Positions 26,817-35,557 of a DNA stretch of 64,000 nt are shown here, piece by piece (position 1 is the first letter of the stretch; each line of letters starts with the position of its first letter). The stretch spans positions 40,087-104,086 of the forward strand of contig JBLWWK010000010.1 of the NCBI GenBank assembly GCA_048267965.1, read 5' to 3'. The translations under genes and the position numbers were made by a program. This DNA is from GCA-2705995 sp048267965 (GTDB lineage: Bacteria; Bacteroidota; Bacteroidia; Flavobacteriales_G; Salibacteraceae). The notes under the pieces are model-generated. The model had not been told where the DNA came from, made no database searches, and saw nothing but the letters and a program-made list of their open reading frames with translations.

Positions 26817-27101
26817 TTAAAAGCGAATCCATTCAGCAGGTGAAGCCATGGCAATACCGCCTATATCGTCTAGCAATTCTTTAATGGGTTGCTCAATGCG
26901 GGCGTATTCTTCTTCTGTGCAGCCAATAAGAAAATACACATTTTGGAAAGCCTTTGATAAGCCATCTGCATCCATGTAACCTTTAGAGCCTTTGCCAGCT
27001 ACGCGGTTCCAAAAACTGTAACCGGTAATTTCTTTTTTAGCGAGAAGCCGCTGAACTTTTTCTGCATAATGAGCGGCAGTAATTATTTCTACTCTTTTCA
27101 T
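26817..27101 (-). CDS. PII-like signalling protein (SbtB-like)
   Basis: 94 aa, a ferredoxin-like fold with MKRVEIITAAHYAEKVQRLL, a T-loop-like SFWNRVAGKGSKG and a C-terminal IGGIAMASPAEWIRF. The C-terminal redox R-loop of cyanobacterial SbtB is absent. It starts 9 bases downstream of the SbtA-like transporter stop. In cyanobacteria SbtB binds adenine nucleotides and gates SbtA; here that pairing is inferred from order and family. Confidence 0.75.
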   Translation of the reverse strand: MKRVEIITAAHYAEKVQRLLAKKEITGYSFWNRVAGKGSKGYMDADGLSKAFQNVYFLIGCTEEEYARIEQPIKELLDDIGGIAMASPAEWIRF

Positions 27102-27110
27102 AGGTTTTAT

Positions 27111-28094
27111 TTATTGGGCTAACCAAGTAAGTACGTAATAATACAAGGGAATTCCGATAATGATATTAAAAGGAAAAGTAATGGCGAGCGACATTGGAAC
27201 ATACATTCCGGGGTTGGCTTCTGGAACTGCCATACGCATAGCGGCAGGAACCGCAATATAACTGGCACTGGCAGCCAAAACAGTGAGTAAAAGTGCATCG
27301 CCTACTCCAATGCCTAAATAGATGGCCAAAGGCATGGTGATAGCTGCGTTAATTAGCGGAATAAGAATACTGAATGCAATTAAAAAACCGCCTGCTTGTT
27401 TAAAACCTTTGATTCGCTTGGCCGCTAATAAGCCCATATCGAGCAAAAAGATGGTAAGTACACCTTTAAAAATATCGTTGGTAAAAGGCTCTAATGCTTG
27501 AGCTCCTTTCTCTGTGGTAAGTGTACCAATAATTAACGAACCTAGAATTAGAATTACAGAACCATTGGTAAAAGCCTCTTGTAATACCGTTTTTAGCTTA
27601 GATGATCTTTTTGCAGAAGTTTCGGTAGAATTTTGATTAAAAAGATTAATCATTAAAACCCCTACTACAATGGCAGGAGATTCCATTAACGCCAAAGCAG
27701 CTACCATGTGTCCGCCATAATCTACATGCACATCGTTTAGAAAAGTGATGGCGGTAATAAAAGTTACGGCACTCACCGAACCAAAAGTGGCCGAAATAGC
27801 TCCGGCATTGTGCACCCCAACCTTGGGCCGAAGAATAAAAAAGGTATAAAACGGAACTACAATCGACATGAGTACCGCAAACCCAAGGGTAAGAATTACA
27901 TCGCCCGTGAAGCCGCTGTGTTGAAGTTCTACACCGCCTTTAAAACCAATAGATAGTAATAAGTACAGCGAGAATAATTTTGGAAGCGGCTGAGGTATAT
28001 CTAAATCACTCTTAATAAAAACAGCAACTAGACCTAGAAAGAAAAACAGTACCGGTGGGTTGAGTAAATTATTGAGAATTAATTCGGAATGCAT
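27111..28094 (-). CDS. SbtA-like sodium-dependent bicarbonate transporter family protein
   Basis: 327 aa, about ten membrane helices in two inverted halves. LLSIGFKGGVELQHSGF and GAISATFGSVSAVTFITA match the SbtA (formerly DUF897) family, and the second half repeats the pattern with LLTVLAASASYIAVPAAMR. Cyanobacterial members take up bicarbonate with sodium; in this heterotroph the substrate may be bicarbonate for anaplerosis or another anion. Directly followed by the PII-like gene. A long N-terminal extension is absent. Confidence 0.82.
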   Translation of the reverse strand: MHSELILNNLLNPPVLFFFLGLVAVFIKSDLDIPQPLPKLFSLYLLLSIGFKGGVELQHSGFTGDVILTLGFAVLMSIVVPFYTFFILRPKVGVHNAGAISATFGSVSAVTFITAITFLNDVHVDYGGHMVAALALMESPAIVVGVLMINLFNQNSTETSAKRSSKLKTVLQEAFTNGSVILILGSLIIGTLTTEKGAQALEPFTNDIFKGVLTIFLLDMGLLAAKRIKGFKQAGGFLIAFSILIPLINAAITMPLAIYLGIGVGDALLLTVLAASASYIAVPAAMRMAVPEANPGMYVPMSLAITFPFNIIIGIPLYYYVLTWLAQ

Positions 28095-28165
28095 TGAACA
28101 AAAATGAATTTTTTTCTTTTTGTTGCTGGTACAATGTTTTAACGAATTTTGTGCTTTTCACCCCA

Positions 28166-28173
28166 TAACTTTG
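28166..28173 (+). promoter_or_regulatory. -7-like element before the nitroreductase gene
   Basis: TAACTTTG matches TAnnTTTG, 38 bases before the ATG at 28211. A TTTG at 28148-28151 is closer than usual for a -33 element. Confidence 0.45.
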
Positions 28174-28210
28174 CAGAGCAGTTTTTTTACTGCCAAAATT
28201 CGATAAAGAG

Positions 28211-28804
28211 ATGATGAGATTTAACGTTAGTGAAATAAACGATTGTATACGTACAAGAAGAAGTATTTATCCGCTTCAATTTTCAGATAGAGAGATTTCT
28301 AAAGAGCTAATAGAAGTGCTATTAGAGAATGCACGTTGGGCTCCTACCCATAAATTAACTCAGCCATGGAGGTTCAAAGTATTTCATAAAGAAGGTGTTC
28401 AGCGATTTGCTGATTTTCACAGTGAAACCTACAAGGAGATTACAGACGAGAAGAATTTCTCTGAAATGAAATACAAAAAAATGAGAACCAATGCAGAACG
28501 CTCTTCTGCAATAATTGCGATTATTTTTAATAGAGACGAGCAAGAACGCGTGCCCGAAGAAGAAGAAATAGCTTCTGTGGCTATGGCAGTGCAAAACATG
28601 CACATTACTTGCTCTGCCTATGGTTTAGGCGCTTACTGGGGAAGTGGAGGATTAACCAGAACCCAAGAAATGCATCAGTTTTTAGGTTTAGAAGACAACC
28701 AGCGTTGCATGGGATTTTTCTACCTTGGCTACCCAGCAGTTGAATGGCCCAAGAAAACCGAAAGAATCGAAAGAAGAAAATTTACTGATTGGGTAGAAGA
28801 GTAA
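28211..28804 (+). CDS. Nitroreductase family FMN-dependent oxidoreductase
   Basis: 197 aa. RTRRSIYPLQFSDREI, LLENARWAPTHKLTQPWRF and a C-terminal FFYLGYPA-VEWPKK are typical of YdjA-type nitroreductases that bind FMN as dimers and use NAD(P)H. Physiological substrate unknown. Monocistronic or first of a short rightward group with the DUF4920 gene 32 bases downstream, which also has its own promoter. Confidence 0.9.
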   Translation: MMRFNVSEINDCIRTRRSIYPLQFSDREISKELIEVLLENARWAPTHKLTQPWRFKVFHKEGVQRFADFHSETYKEITDEKNFSEMKYKKMRTNAERSSAIIAIIFNRDEQERVPEEEEIASVAMAVQNMHITCSAYGLGAYWGSGGLTRTQEMHQFLGLEDNQRCMGFFYLGYPAVEWPKKTERIERRKFTDWVEE

Positions 28805-28819
28805 ACAATTTTACTTTTG
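28789..28819 (+). promoter_or_regulatory. Bacteroidota-type promoter of the DUF4920 gene
   Basis: TTG at 28789-28791 and TACTTTTG at 28812-28819 with 20 bases between, ending 17 bases before the ATG at 28837. It overlaps the end of the nitroreductase gene. Confidence 0.7.
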
Positions 28820-28836
28820 CATAAAAAGAACCATAC

Positions 28837-29373
28837 ATGAAAAAACTATTAGTACTGTCTGCACTTGCCTTTTCTATTGTTGCCTGTAACAATGCAACAA
28901 CCGATGCACCTGCAGAAGAAAATACCCAAGACACCTTACAAACATCTGAACAAGAAACCAACGAAGAAGAAGTTTCTTATCCGTATGCTGCAGGAACCAC
29001 TTTTGACGAGTCTTTGGCCGTTACACCAGCAGATATGATCGAGAAGAGAAGCACATTCGAAGGCGATAGCATGGATGTGGTTTTAGCAGCCAACATTAAC
29101 GAATGTTGCAAGAAAAAAGGCTGTTGGATGACCATCGATCTTGAAAATGGAGAAGAAATGCTGGTGCGTTTTAGAGATTACGACTTTTTTGTTCCGTTAA
29201 ACGCAGATGGGCGATCTACCATTTTAAAAGGCAAGGTTTTTCACGATACAGTAGATGTGGCTACTCTTCAACACTACGCTGAAGATGCTGGCGCAAGTGC
29301 CGATTCTATTGCCAAAATTACAGAGCCAGAAATATCTTACTCTTTCTTAGCAGATGGGGTGGTAGTAAAATAA
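28837..29373 (+). CDS. DUF4920 lipoprotein
   Basis: 178 aa. Lipobox LAFSIVAC near residue 17, a short acidic Thr/Glu linker, then a compact OB-like domain with the conserved cluster NECCKKKGCWM and VRFRDYDFFVPL. The Cys/Cys/Cys arrangement suggests metal or disulfide chemistry, but no reaction is known for DUF4920. It is 4 bases upstream of a cytochrome c-like lipoprotein gene, so both may act together in periplasmic redox or metal handling (inference). Confidence 0.82.
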   Translation: MKKLLVLSALAFSIVACNNATTDAPAEENTQDTLQTSEQETNEEEVSYPYAAGTTFDESLAVTPADMIEKRSTFEGDSMDVVLAANINECCKKKGCWMTIDLENGEEMLVRFRDYDFFVPLNADGRSTILKGKVFHDTVDVATLQHYAEDAGASADSIAKITEPEISYSFLADGVVVK

Positions 29374-29377
29374 AACT

Positions 29378-29881
29378 ATGAAATTGAAATCAACAACAGG
29401 ATCACTAATGCTTTTAGTGGTCCTTTTTTTTGCCGCATGCTCTTCAGAACAAAACGAGAGCACAACCAGTAGTTCTGCAACGGTAGGAACCCAAGACTCA
29501 ACAAAAAATGAAACAAACTCTGCTGCTGTGAGAGAAGTAAGTGAGTTAGCAGAGCTCATGCGCGAAATGCACGCAGAACTACGCGATGCAAGAAAATTTA
29601 TAAAAACAGAAGAAGAAGTTCCCGATTCTATCTGGAGTGATTTTGCGCACCTAGTTACGGCAAAAAGCACCCAAGGGATGGTAAAAGACCCAACTCACTT
29701 CAACGGATATGCCCAAGTGTTTTTAACTAGGGTGAGTGAGTTAAAAGAAAATCCGGATGTGGCGAAATACAATGCAGTAATCGATAATTGCTTGGCTTGT
29801 CACCAGCAATATTGCCAAGGGCCCATACCTAAAATTAAAAAGTTGACTTTGCCAGTTGAAGCTATTTCGAAAGAGCAGTAG
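29378..29881 (+). CDS. Cytochrome c-like lipoprotein
   Basis: 167 aa. Lipobox VLFFAACS near residue 21, a Ser/Thr-rich linker, a helical region, and one haem attachment motif CLACH near residue 148 (VIDNCLACHQQYCQGP). Only one CxxCH is present, so a single c-type haem is expected, with the axial Met not obvious. It probably carries electrons in the periplasm. The iterated 10-mer at 29482-29491 encodes Val-Gly-Thr in the linker. Confidence 0.78.
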   Translation: MKLKSTTGSLMLLVVLFFAACSSEQNESTTSSSATVGTQDSTKNETNSAAVREVSELAELMREMHAELRDARKFIKTEEEVPDSIWSDFAHLVTAKSTQGMVKDPTHFNGYAQVFLTRVSELKENPDVAKYNAVIDNCLACHQQYCQGPIPKIKKLTLPVEAISKEQ

Positions 29882-29905
29882 TAGACTAAATACACCCAAT
29901 TTTAT

Positions 29906-29946
29906 AGAGGCACATTGAAGTGATATTCAAGAGTGCCTTTTTTTTT
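29906..29946 (+). terminator. Terminator of the DUF4920/cytochrome unit
   Basis: AGGCAC (29908-29913) pairs with GTGCCT (29933-29938), extended by TTGAA/TTCAA inside, followed by T9. Confidence 0.8.
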
Positions 29947-30044
29947 GCTCTAGAAGAAGAAAAGCTTTTGGGGTTTAAACATCAAAAACACCGATTAGCA
30001 TCTTTGGGTACTTTTCGAAAGTAAAACAGTAAAAAAACTCAACA

Positions 30045-30080
30045 AAAAAACCTCTTTGGATATCCAAAGAGGTTTTCTTT
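30045..30080 (-). terminator. Terminator of rplS
   Basis: 14-bp perfect stem 30047-30060 / 30063-30076 with AT loop bases and T-run on the leftward exit, 25 bases past the rplS stop. Confidence 0.88.
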
Positions 30081-30101
30081 ATAATGCGATTAAGAAATTG
30101 A

Positions 30102-30452
30102 CTAACGTCTTCTTTCTTTAATTCTAGCTGCTTTACCACGTCTTTCTCTTAGGTAGAAGATTCTTGCTCTTCTAACTACACCTACTTTAGTAACTTCGAT
30201 TTTCTCGATGAAAGGTGAAGAGATAGGGAAAATTCTTTCAATTCCTACACCGTTAGAAATTTTACGAACTGTGAAAGTTTCAGTAGGTCCAGAGCCTTTG
30301 CGCTGAATAACCGTACCTTGAAACTGCTGAACACGTTCTTTATTTCCTTCTCGGATTTTATAAGAAACTGAGATTGTATCACCCGCTTTAAATGCTGGCA
30401 ATTCGTTTATGTTGCTTACTTCTTTTGTAACTTCTTTGATTCTAGGATCCAT
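30102..30452 (-). CDS. rplS: 50S ribosomal protein L19
   Basis: 116 aa from ATG at 30452 (MDPRIKEVTKEV); a GTG one codon earlier is not needed. FKAGDTISVSYKIREGNKER, FQGTVIQRKG, TVRKISNGVGIERIFP and the basic end KVGVVRRARIFYLRERRGK are diagnostic. It sits at the 30S-50S interface. Downstream of trmD, the common bacterial trmD-rplS order. Confidence 0.98.
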   Translation of the reverse strand: MDPRIKEVTKEVSNINELPAFKAGDTISVSYKIREGNKERVQQFQGTVIQRKGSGPTETFTVRKISNGVGIERIFPISSPFIEKIEVTKVGVVRRARIFYLRERRGKAARIKERRR

Positions 30453-30535
30453 CACTAATGCGTTTTAGATTTGCCCGTTGCAATTGAGCCTGCAATATTA
30501 CAGAATTTATTTTGGTTTATCTACCTAAAAAGAAA

Positions 30536-31219
30536 CTAATTTTCGCCTTCGAGTAAATCGGGTCTTCTTGCTTGTGTTCTTTCGAGTGCTTTTTGGTGTC
30601 TCCACTCTTCAATTTTTTTCAAATTTCCGCTGGTGAGTATTTCAGGCACTTGCCAGCCTCTAAACTCTGCAGGTCTTGTATACACAGGCGGTGCAAGTAA
30701 TCCGTCTTGAAAGCTATCGGTGAGCGCAGAGGTGCCATCGTTCAACACTCCAGGAATTAAGCGAATAACAGCATCGCACACAACGGCAGCGGCTAATTCA
30801 CCTCCGCTTAAAACAAAATCACCAATGGAAATTTCTTTAGTTACGTAATGCTCTCGAATTCTTTCGTCTATTCCCTTGTAATGGCCACAGATGATTATGA
30901 GATTCTGGTGCATCGATAAATGGTTGGCTATTTTTTGTTGAAATCGCGTTCCATCCGGTGTCATGTAAATAATATCGTCATAAGTGCGTTTGGCCTTTAA
31001 CTCATCAAGCAAAAGCGCGAGCGGCTCTACCATCATTACCATTCCAGCGCCACCACCAAATTGATAATCATCGATTCGGTTGTGCTTGTCGGTAGAGAAT
31101 TTTCTAGGGTCGTGAAAGTGAATTTCGACCAATTCTTTTTCGATAGCACGTTTTAGAATAGAATCGCTAAATGGGCTTTCGAGTAGTTGAGGTAATATGG
31201 TTACAATATCAATGCGCAT
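30536..31219 (-). CDS. trmD: tRNA (guanine-37-N1)-methyltransferase
   Basis: 227 aa. MRIDIVTILPQLLESPFSDS, DYQFGGGAGMVM, ICGHYKGIDERI and ISIGDFVLSGGELAA form the SPOUT trefoil knot and SAM site. The enzyme makes m1G37 and prevents +1 frameshifting. Directly upstream of rplS with an 83-base gap; a terminator hairpin lies between trmD and the TPR gene on its other side. Confidence 0.97.
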   Translation of the reverse strand: MRIDIVTILPQLLESPFSDSILKRAIEKELVEIHFHDPRKFSTDKHNRIDDYQFGGGAGMVMMVEPLALLLDELKAKRTYDDIIYMTPDGTRFQQKIANHLSMHQNLIIICGHYKGIDERIREHYVTKEISIGDFVLSGGELAAAVVCDAVIRLIPGVLNDGTSALTDSFQDGLLAPPVYTRPAEFRGWQVPEILTSGNLKKIEEWRHQKALERTQARRPDLLEGEN

Positions 31220-31235
31220 TTGGCAAAATTAGCGA

Positions 31236-31275
31236 ATAAAAAACCCCGATTAGATGCCTAATCGGGGTTTTGATT
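31236..31275. terminator. Hairpin between the TPR-protein gene and trmD
   Basis: 14-bp perfect stem AAAACCCCGATTAG (31240-31253) / CTAATCGGGGTTTT (31258-31271), loop ATGC. Placed 23 bases past the TPR-gene stop, so it ends that transcript. Confidence 0.88.
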
Positions 31276-31297
31276 ATTAAAATGAGTTATTTCAATC

Positions 31298-32074
31298 TTA
31301 CCCAGTGATTTGCTTCAATTTTTGGGTGAAAGCTTTGTTTTCAGGAGCCAAAGTTCTGGCTAATTCCATTACTTCTTGGGCTTCGCCCAGTTGGTTGTTA
31401 TCAATTAAGTAGTTGGCGTAATAAATGAAACCATCTTGAAAAGCCATTTCTACTTCTCTTGCTGGTTCGTATGCGCCTGCCTTGGCAATCTCTTTGTATT
31501 TTTCTAGCGCATTGGCAACGTTTTCGGTTCCTTCTCTTCGGTTTTTAGAAAGAAGATCACAAGTACCTTTGATTAGCAATGTAGCTGGGTCGTTTTCGTC
31601 TAATTGTACAGCCAATTTGTAATAATAAACTGCTTTTCTATAATCGTTTTGCGCTAGTTCTGCTTTGCCTTCTTCGATGGCTATTTGCTTTAAAGACTGA
31701 ATGTAATCGAAGTTATCATCGTATAAATAGTCTTTGCCTTTATCTTTACGTTTAAGGTCTTTTTTTACAAATTTGGTTCCTGCCTTAATGCCATCTTTCT
31801 TAGCGCCTTTGTAATAGTCTAGGGTGTTTAAATCTGGATCTTCAGAGATTTTAATGTAGCACATAGACATATAAATGTAAGGCTCAGATTCGCTTTTGTT
31901 TTTCTCTTTATCGGCTTCTTTTTGCGCTTTCATAAGGCATTTTTCGAAGTCTCCAAGAACGTATAAATCGAAAAGCTTGTCGAACTTACCGCCAGCAACT
32001 TGAGTAAAAACAGAACTGCTGAATATCATAAATAATAGAAAGAGGGAAGCAATTTTTTGAGCTTTGATAAACAT
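31298..32074 (-). CDS. Secreted TPR protein
   Basis: 258 aa with a signal peptide ending near SSSVFTQVA. At least three TPR-like helix pairs follow (LYVLGDFEKCLMKAQKEADK, QNDYRKAVYYYKLAVQLDEN, ANYLIDNNQLGEAQEVMELA), with a Lys/Asp-rich stretch (KKDLKRKDKGKDYLYDD). Probably a periplasmic protein-interaction scaffold; no partner is encoded nearby. Confidence 0.75.
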   Translation of the reverse strand: MFIKAQKIASLFLLFMIFSSSVFTQVAGGKFDKLFDLYVLGDFEKCLMKAQKEADKEKNKSESEPYIYMSMCYIKISEDPDLNTLDYYKGAKKDGIKAGTKFVKKDLKRKDKGKDYLYDDNFDYIQSLKQIAIEEGKAELAQNDYRKAVYYYKLAVQLDENDPATLLIKGTCDLLSKNRREGTENVANALEKYKEIAKAGAYEPAREVEMAFQDGFIYYANYLIDNNQLGEAQEVMELARTLAPENKAFTQKLKQITG

Positions 32075-32193
32075 AGCGTTGGGTTTTTATTTCAAAAATC
32101 AAGTTTACACAATTTACCTGAAACCGTTGATGAGAATCTAAACGGAGTAAAGGAAAATATTGTGTTAAACAAAGAAAGTGCCACAGGACTTTA

Positions 32194-32201
32194 TACTTTT
32201 G
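32194..32201 (+). promoter_or_regulatory. -7-like element before the membrane protein at 32228
   Basis: TACTTTTG, 26 bases before the ATG. No clear -33 TTG. Confidence 0.45.
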
Positions 32202-32227
32202 AAAACTCTTAAGTAGCGCCTTATTAC

Positions 32228-32776
32228 ATGAAAAAATCAATTGGCAATAACACGTCTGTAAGCACAAAAGATGGAGAAACCATTATTAAGGTTTCTGGAA
32301 CCCTGCCCGAAAAGTGGATGGAAAACGCCCTGCTAGCCTACGTGATTCTCTGGAGCTCGTTAGGGGCGGTTGTAATTTATTACGCTTCTACCGGTAAATT
32401 TACGGCAGATCAACAGGGCTTTTTTATGGCGTATTTAGCGTTTTGGGCTTTTTTTGAGTACCGCAGTGTTTACTCGTATTTATACAAGAAATGGGGGTTT
32501 GAGTTAATTAAGATACGAGAAGGACACCTTTATTACCGCAGGTATTTGTTTGGTATGGGCAAACCACAACGCTACGATTTAAAGAACGTTACCGAGCTAG
32601 GAATTATAGAGCATTCTAAAAAATCGTTTGCAGGCGTTTACAATAAATCATTTTGGATTGTAGGCAACGAGCGAGTTGGTTTTCGCCATATTTCTAAAAA
32701 AGTAGCGTTCGCCATGCAAGTTACCGACAAAGAAGCCAAAGAAGTAGTGCGCATTATTAAGCAGGCGAAGAAGTAA
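32228..32776 (+). CDS. Two-helix membrane protein of unknown function
   Basis: 182 aa. A short N-terminal strand region, two adjacent membrane helices (about 38-58 and 65-85), and a basic C-terminal domain of strands (FELIKIREGHLYYRRYLFG, KNVTELGIIEHSKKSF) like the PH-like domains found in many membrane-anchored bacterial proteins. I do not recognise a named family. Its last 20 bases overlap the end of the convergent CoA-transferase gene. Confidence 0.65.
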   Translation: MKKSIGNNTSVSTKDGETIIKVSGTLPEKWMENALLAYVILWSSLGAVVIYYASTGKFTADQQGFFMAYLAFWAFFEYRSVYSYLYKKWGFELIKIREGHLYYRRYLFGMGKPQRYDLKNVTELGIIEHSKKSFAGVYNKSFWIVGNERVGFRHISKKVAFAMQVTDKEAKEVVRIIKQAKK

Positions 32777-33830
32777 GGGTAAACACTTTGCTTTTTACAC
32801 GTTGCGTGTGGGTGTTTTCAAATTTTTCGTGTAAAATAAGTTGTTGAGCTTTTTCGTCTTTAAACACTTCATCGAGCGTTTTTACCGCTCCGCAGGGTAC
32901 ATTTTTACTCAGCAATAAGTCGATTAATTCTTCTCTGGGGTATTGTTCTATGGCTTTCTGTAGGATCGCGTTTAACGTTTCTCTATGAGTTACTCGCGTT
33001 GGATTTTTAGCATATTCTTCTTTTCCTAAAAGATGCTCAATTTGAAGCAGTTGAATAAGTTGTTGAAACTGTCGATCGGTTCCTACCGCTAATACTAGCC
33101 ACTTTTGATCTTGTGTTAAATAAGTGTCTCCGTAAGGAGCAATATTGGGATGTTGAGAGCCCATGGGTTGCGGAATGTGCTGAGCCATAAGATAATTGCT
33201 GGCTTGATTTACCAGCGATGAAATGGCAGCATCGTACAGTGAAACTTCTACTTTTTGAGCGGTATTGGGTTCTTTTTGAAGTAAAGCGGTGAGAATGCCT
33301 TCTTTTAAATGGTGAGCTGCCAATACATCAATTAGCGCTACAGGCATTTTTACGGGAGCTTGGTTGGGGTGGCCCATCATACCCATAAACCCGGATTCTG
33401 CTTGTAACACCACATCAAAGGCCGAGCGCTTGTCGGTAGCACCAAAACCAGTGATTTCTGCGTAAATAATTTCGGGTTGAATCGTTTTAACGGTTTCGTA
33501 ATCTAACCGAAGTTTTTGTGCACTTCCGGGCTTAAAATTGGTGAGTAAGATGTCACATTCTTCAATTAATGTCTGTAGTTCTTGGTATCCGGCCCGAGTG
33601 GAGTAATCGATAAAACGGACAGATTTTCCGTAATTAATTGAGCTGTAATAAGCGCTAGTAGATTGCGTTGGGTTTTCAGAAGGAAGTTTCCAATGGCGAG
33701 TCATGTCTCCTTTGGTTTTTGGGTTTTCAATTTTAATCACCTGAGCACCCATTTCTGCGAAAAACATACCTACCGAAGGGCCCGCTAAAACTGCGGCCAA
33801 TTCAACAACTTTAAGCTCTGAAAATTTCAT
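32757..33830 (-). CDS. CaiB/BaiF (family III) CoA-transferase
   Basis: 357 aa from ATG at 33830 (MKFSELKVVELAAVLAGPSVG), the canonical family start; an upstream ATG at 33872 adds 14 unlikely residues. AEMGAQVIKIENP, GDMTRHW, SINYGKSVRFID and FDVVLQAESGFMG are family signatures. It would move CoA between carboxylic acids, but the acid is unknown. Stand-alone gene, convergent with the membrane protein. The iterated 10-mer at 33078-33087 encodes Val-Gly-Thr. Confidence 0.9.
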   Translation of the reverse strand: MKFSELKVVELAAVLAGPSVGMFFAEMGAQVIKIENPKTKGDMTRHWKLPSENPTQSTSAYYSSINYGKSVRFIDYSTRAGYQELQTLIEECDILLTNFKPGSAQKLRLDYETVKTIQPEIIYAEITGFGATDKRSAFDVVLQAESGFMGMMGHPNQAPVKMPVALIDVLAAHHLKEGILTALLQKEPNTAQKVEVSLYDAAISSLVNQASNYLMAQHIPQPMGSQHPNIAPYGDTYLTQDQKWLVLAVGTDRQFQQLIQLLQIEHLLGKEEYAKNPTRVTHRETLNAILQKAIEQYPREELIDLLLSKNVPCGAVKTLDEVFKDEKAQQLILHEKFENTHTQRVKSKVFTLTSSPA

Positions 33831-33952
33831 ACAGCAAAGGTAAATGAGTTTTTGCTGAGAGATTCGGATCAAGAAGTCTTAAAAAATGTAGATGTATATA
33901 AACTGTTTCAATTTTTACTCAGACTTTTGCCCACTGGAAAACGGGAACCCCA

Positions 33953-35557
33953 ATGAAGCAGAAATTCGATCTTTTTCTGGCTACTTTAAGTCAACAACCT
34001 AAATGGGTAATTGCTGCATTTGCGGTGCTTACAGCGGTTGCCTTGGTGACCAACTTAGGGTTGATGCCGCTAGATAGCGATGAGCCTACTCGGGCAATGG
34101 TGGCGTTCGAAATGATGAAAACGGGCAATTACATTGTTCCTAAGATTTTTGGCGAATTTTACTACAACAAACCGCCTCTTTATAACTGGTTAATCATCTT
34201 GTCTTACAAAGCGTTTGGGGTGGTAAATGAGTTTTCTACTCGGTTTCCTACCTTGTTGTGTTTAGCGGGGTATGTTCTCACTATTTATCAAATTTCGAAG
34301 AAACATTTTGGCAAAAAATGGGCTTGGGTAAATGCGCTCATGTTTTTAACATGTGGTCGTATATTGTTGTGGGATAGTTTGTTAGGGTTGATTGATATTG
34401 GTTTTTCTTGGGTGATTTTCACGTTGTTTTACAGTGTGTATCATTTCTTTGAAAAGAAAGCTTGGTATTCACTCTTTATTTCGGCTTATGCGTTAGCAGG
34501 TGTGGCCTTTTTACTGAAAGGCTTGCCATCTGTGGTTTTTGTAGGAGCCACTTTGTTTATTTGGTTTACGGTAAACAAAGAGTTTAAGCGTTTATTTTAC
34601 TTGCCTCATTTTGTAGGATTGGGCGTTTTCTTGCTCATAATTGGTTCATTCTACTTGGCTTATAGTCAGTACAACGAATTGGGGATTGTATTTAAAACCT
34701 TATTTACTGAATCTTCGAAACGCACCGCTGTACGGTTCGGGATTTGGGCTACCATTTTGCATTTATTCACCTTTCCGTTCGAAATGGTGTATCACTTTTT
34801 ACCGTGGTCGTTGTTCGGTGTTTTTGCAATTCGCAGAGACTTTTGGAAGAAAATTAAAGAGAACCGTTTTATCTATTTTTTAACGGTAACGTTTGCTCTT
34901 AATGTAATTCCTTATTGGACGAGCGTAGAGGTTTTTCCGCGCTATTTGCTCATGTTAGCCCCTGTTTATTTTACCATCAGTTTGTATTTCTACAAATTGA
35001 AGTTTGAAGAGTTTACGCTAACGCATAAATGGATAGAGCGTTTCTTTCTGGTGGTTTCTGGCATAGCTAGCCTGGCTACTTTTGTGGTTTTCTTTTTACC
35101 GCAAACAGCGGGTACGCCAAATATTCTAGCCAAAGTAGTGGTGATTTTAGTGTTGTTTGCCATTGGTTTATGGGTAATGGTTAAGCAGCGTTCGGTTCGG
35201 TTAATCGCTTTTAGCTGGGTGTTACTTACCTTTCGATTAGCATTCGATTGGTTTGTGCTGCCAGCGCGTTACGAAGATTCTTGGCACATACCGTTTAAAG
35301 AAAAAGCAATAGCTGCCGCTGAAACAACTATTGGCGAACCGCTTATTCAACAATACGATGGGGTTATCGGCCATTTTGCTGGTTTTTACTTCAGTACGGT
35401 AAGAGATACCATTGTTCCTATTCAACCCAACAACACTTCCACAGAAAATTTGGTAATTTGCGCCCCGAATTATCCTGAGCCTTTTGAACTCGATACGTTG
35501 GCACAGTTTAATATAATTTGGGAAAAGTCTGAAAGATATGTCGTTAGAAGAAAATAA
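33953..35557 (+). CDS. GT39/ArnT-like membrane glycosyltransferase
   Basis: 534 aa with about 10-12 membrane helices. The first periplasmic loop has the catalytic acidic motif region DSDEPTRAMVAFEMM and FYYNKPPLYNWL, as in ArnT and protein mannosyltransferases, which use polyprenyl-phosphate sugars. It ends in a small periplasmic domain. The next gene, a DPM1-like GT2, starts 20 bases before its stop and could supply polyprenyl-phosphate sugar, giving a complete transfer route. Confidence 0.87.
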   Translation: MKQKFDLFLATLSQQPKWVIAAFAVLTAVALVTNLGLMPLDSDEPTRAMVAFEMMKTGNYIVPKIFGEFYYNKPPLYNWLIILSYKAFGVVNEFSTRFPTLLCLAGYVLTIYQISKKHFGKKWAWVNALMFLTCGRILLWDSLLGLIDIGFSWVIFTLFYSVYHFFEKKAWYSLFISAYALAGVAFLLKGLPSVVFVGATLFIWFTVNKEFKRLFYLPHFVGLGVFLLIIGSFYLAYSQYNELGIVFKTLFTESSKRTAVRFGIWATILHLFTFPFEMVYHFLPWSLFGVFAIRRDFWKKIKENRFIYFLTVTFALNVIPYWTSVEVFPRYLLMLAPVYFTISLYFYKLKFEEFTLTHKWIERFFLVVSGIASLATFVVFFLPQTAGTPNILAKVVVILVLFAIGLWVMVKQRSVRLIAFSWVLLTFRLAFDWFVLPARYEDSWHIPFKEKAIAAAETTIGEPLIQQYDGVIGHFAGFYFSTVRDTIVPIQPNNTSTENLVICAPNYPEPFELDTLAQFNIIWEKSERYVVRRK

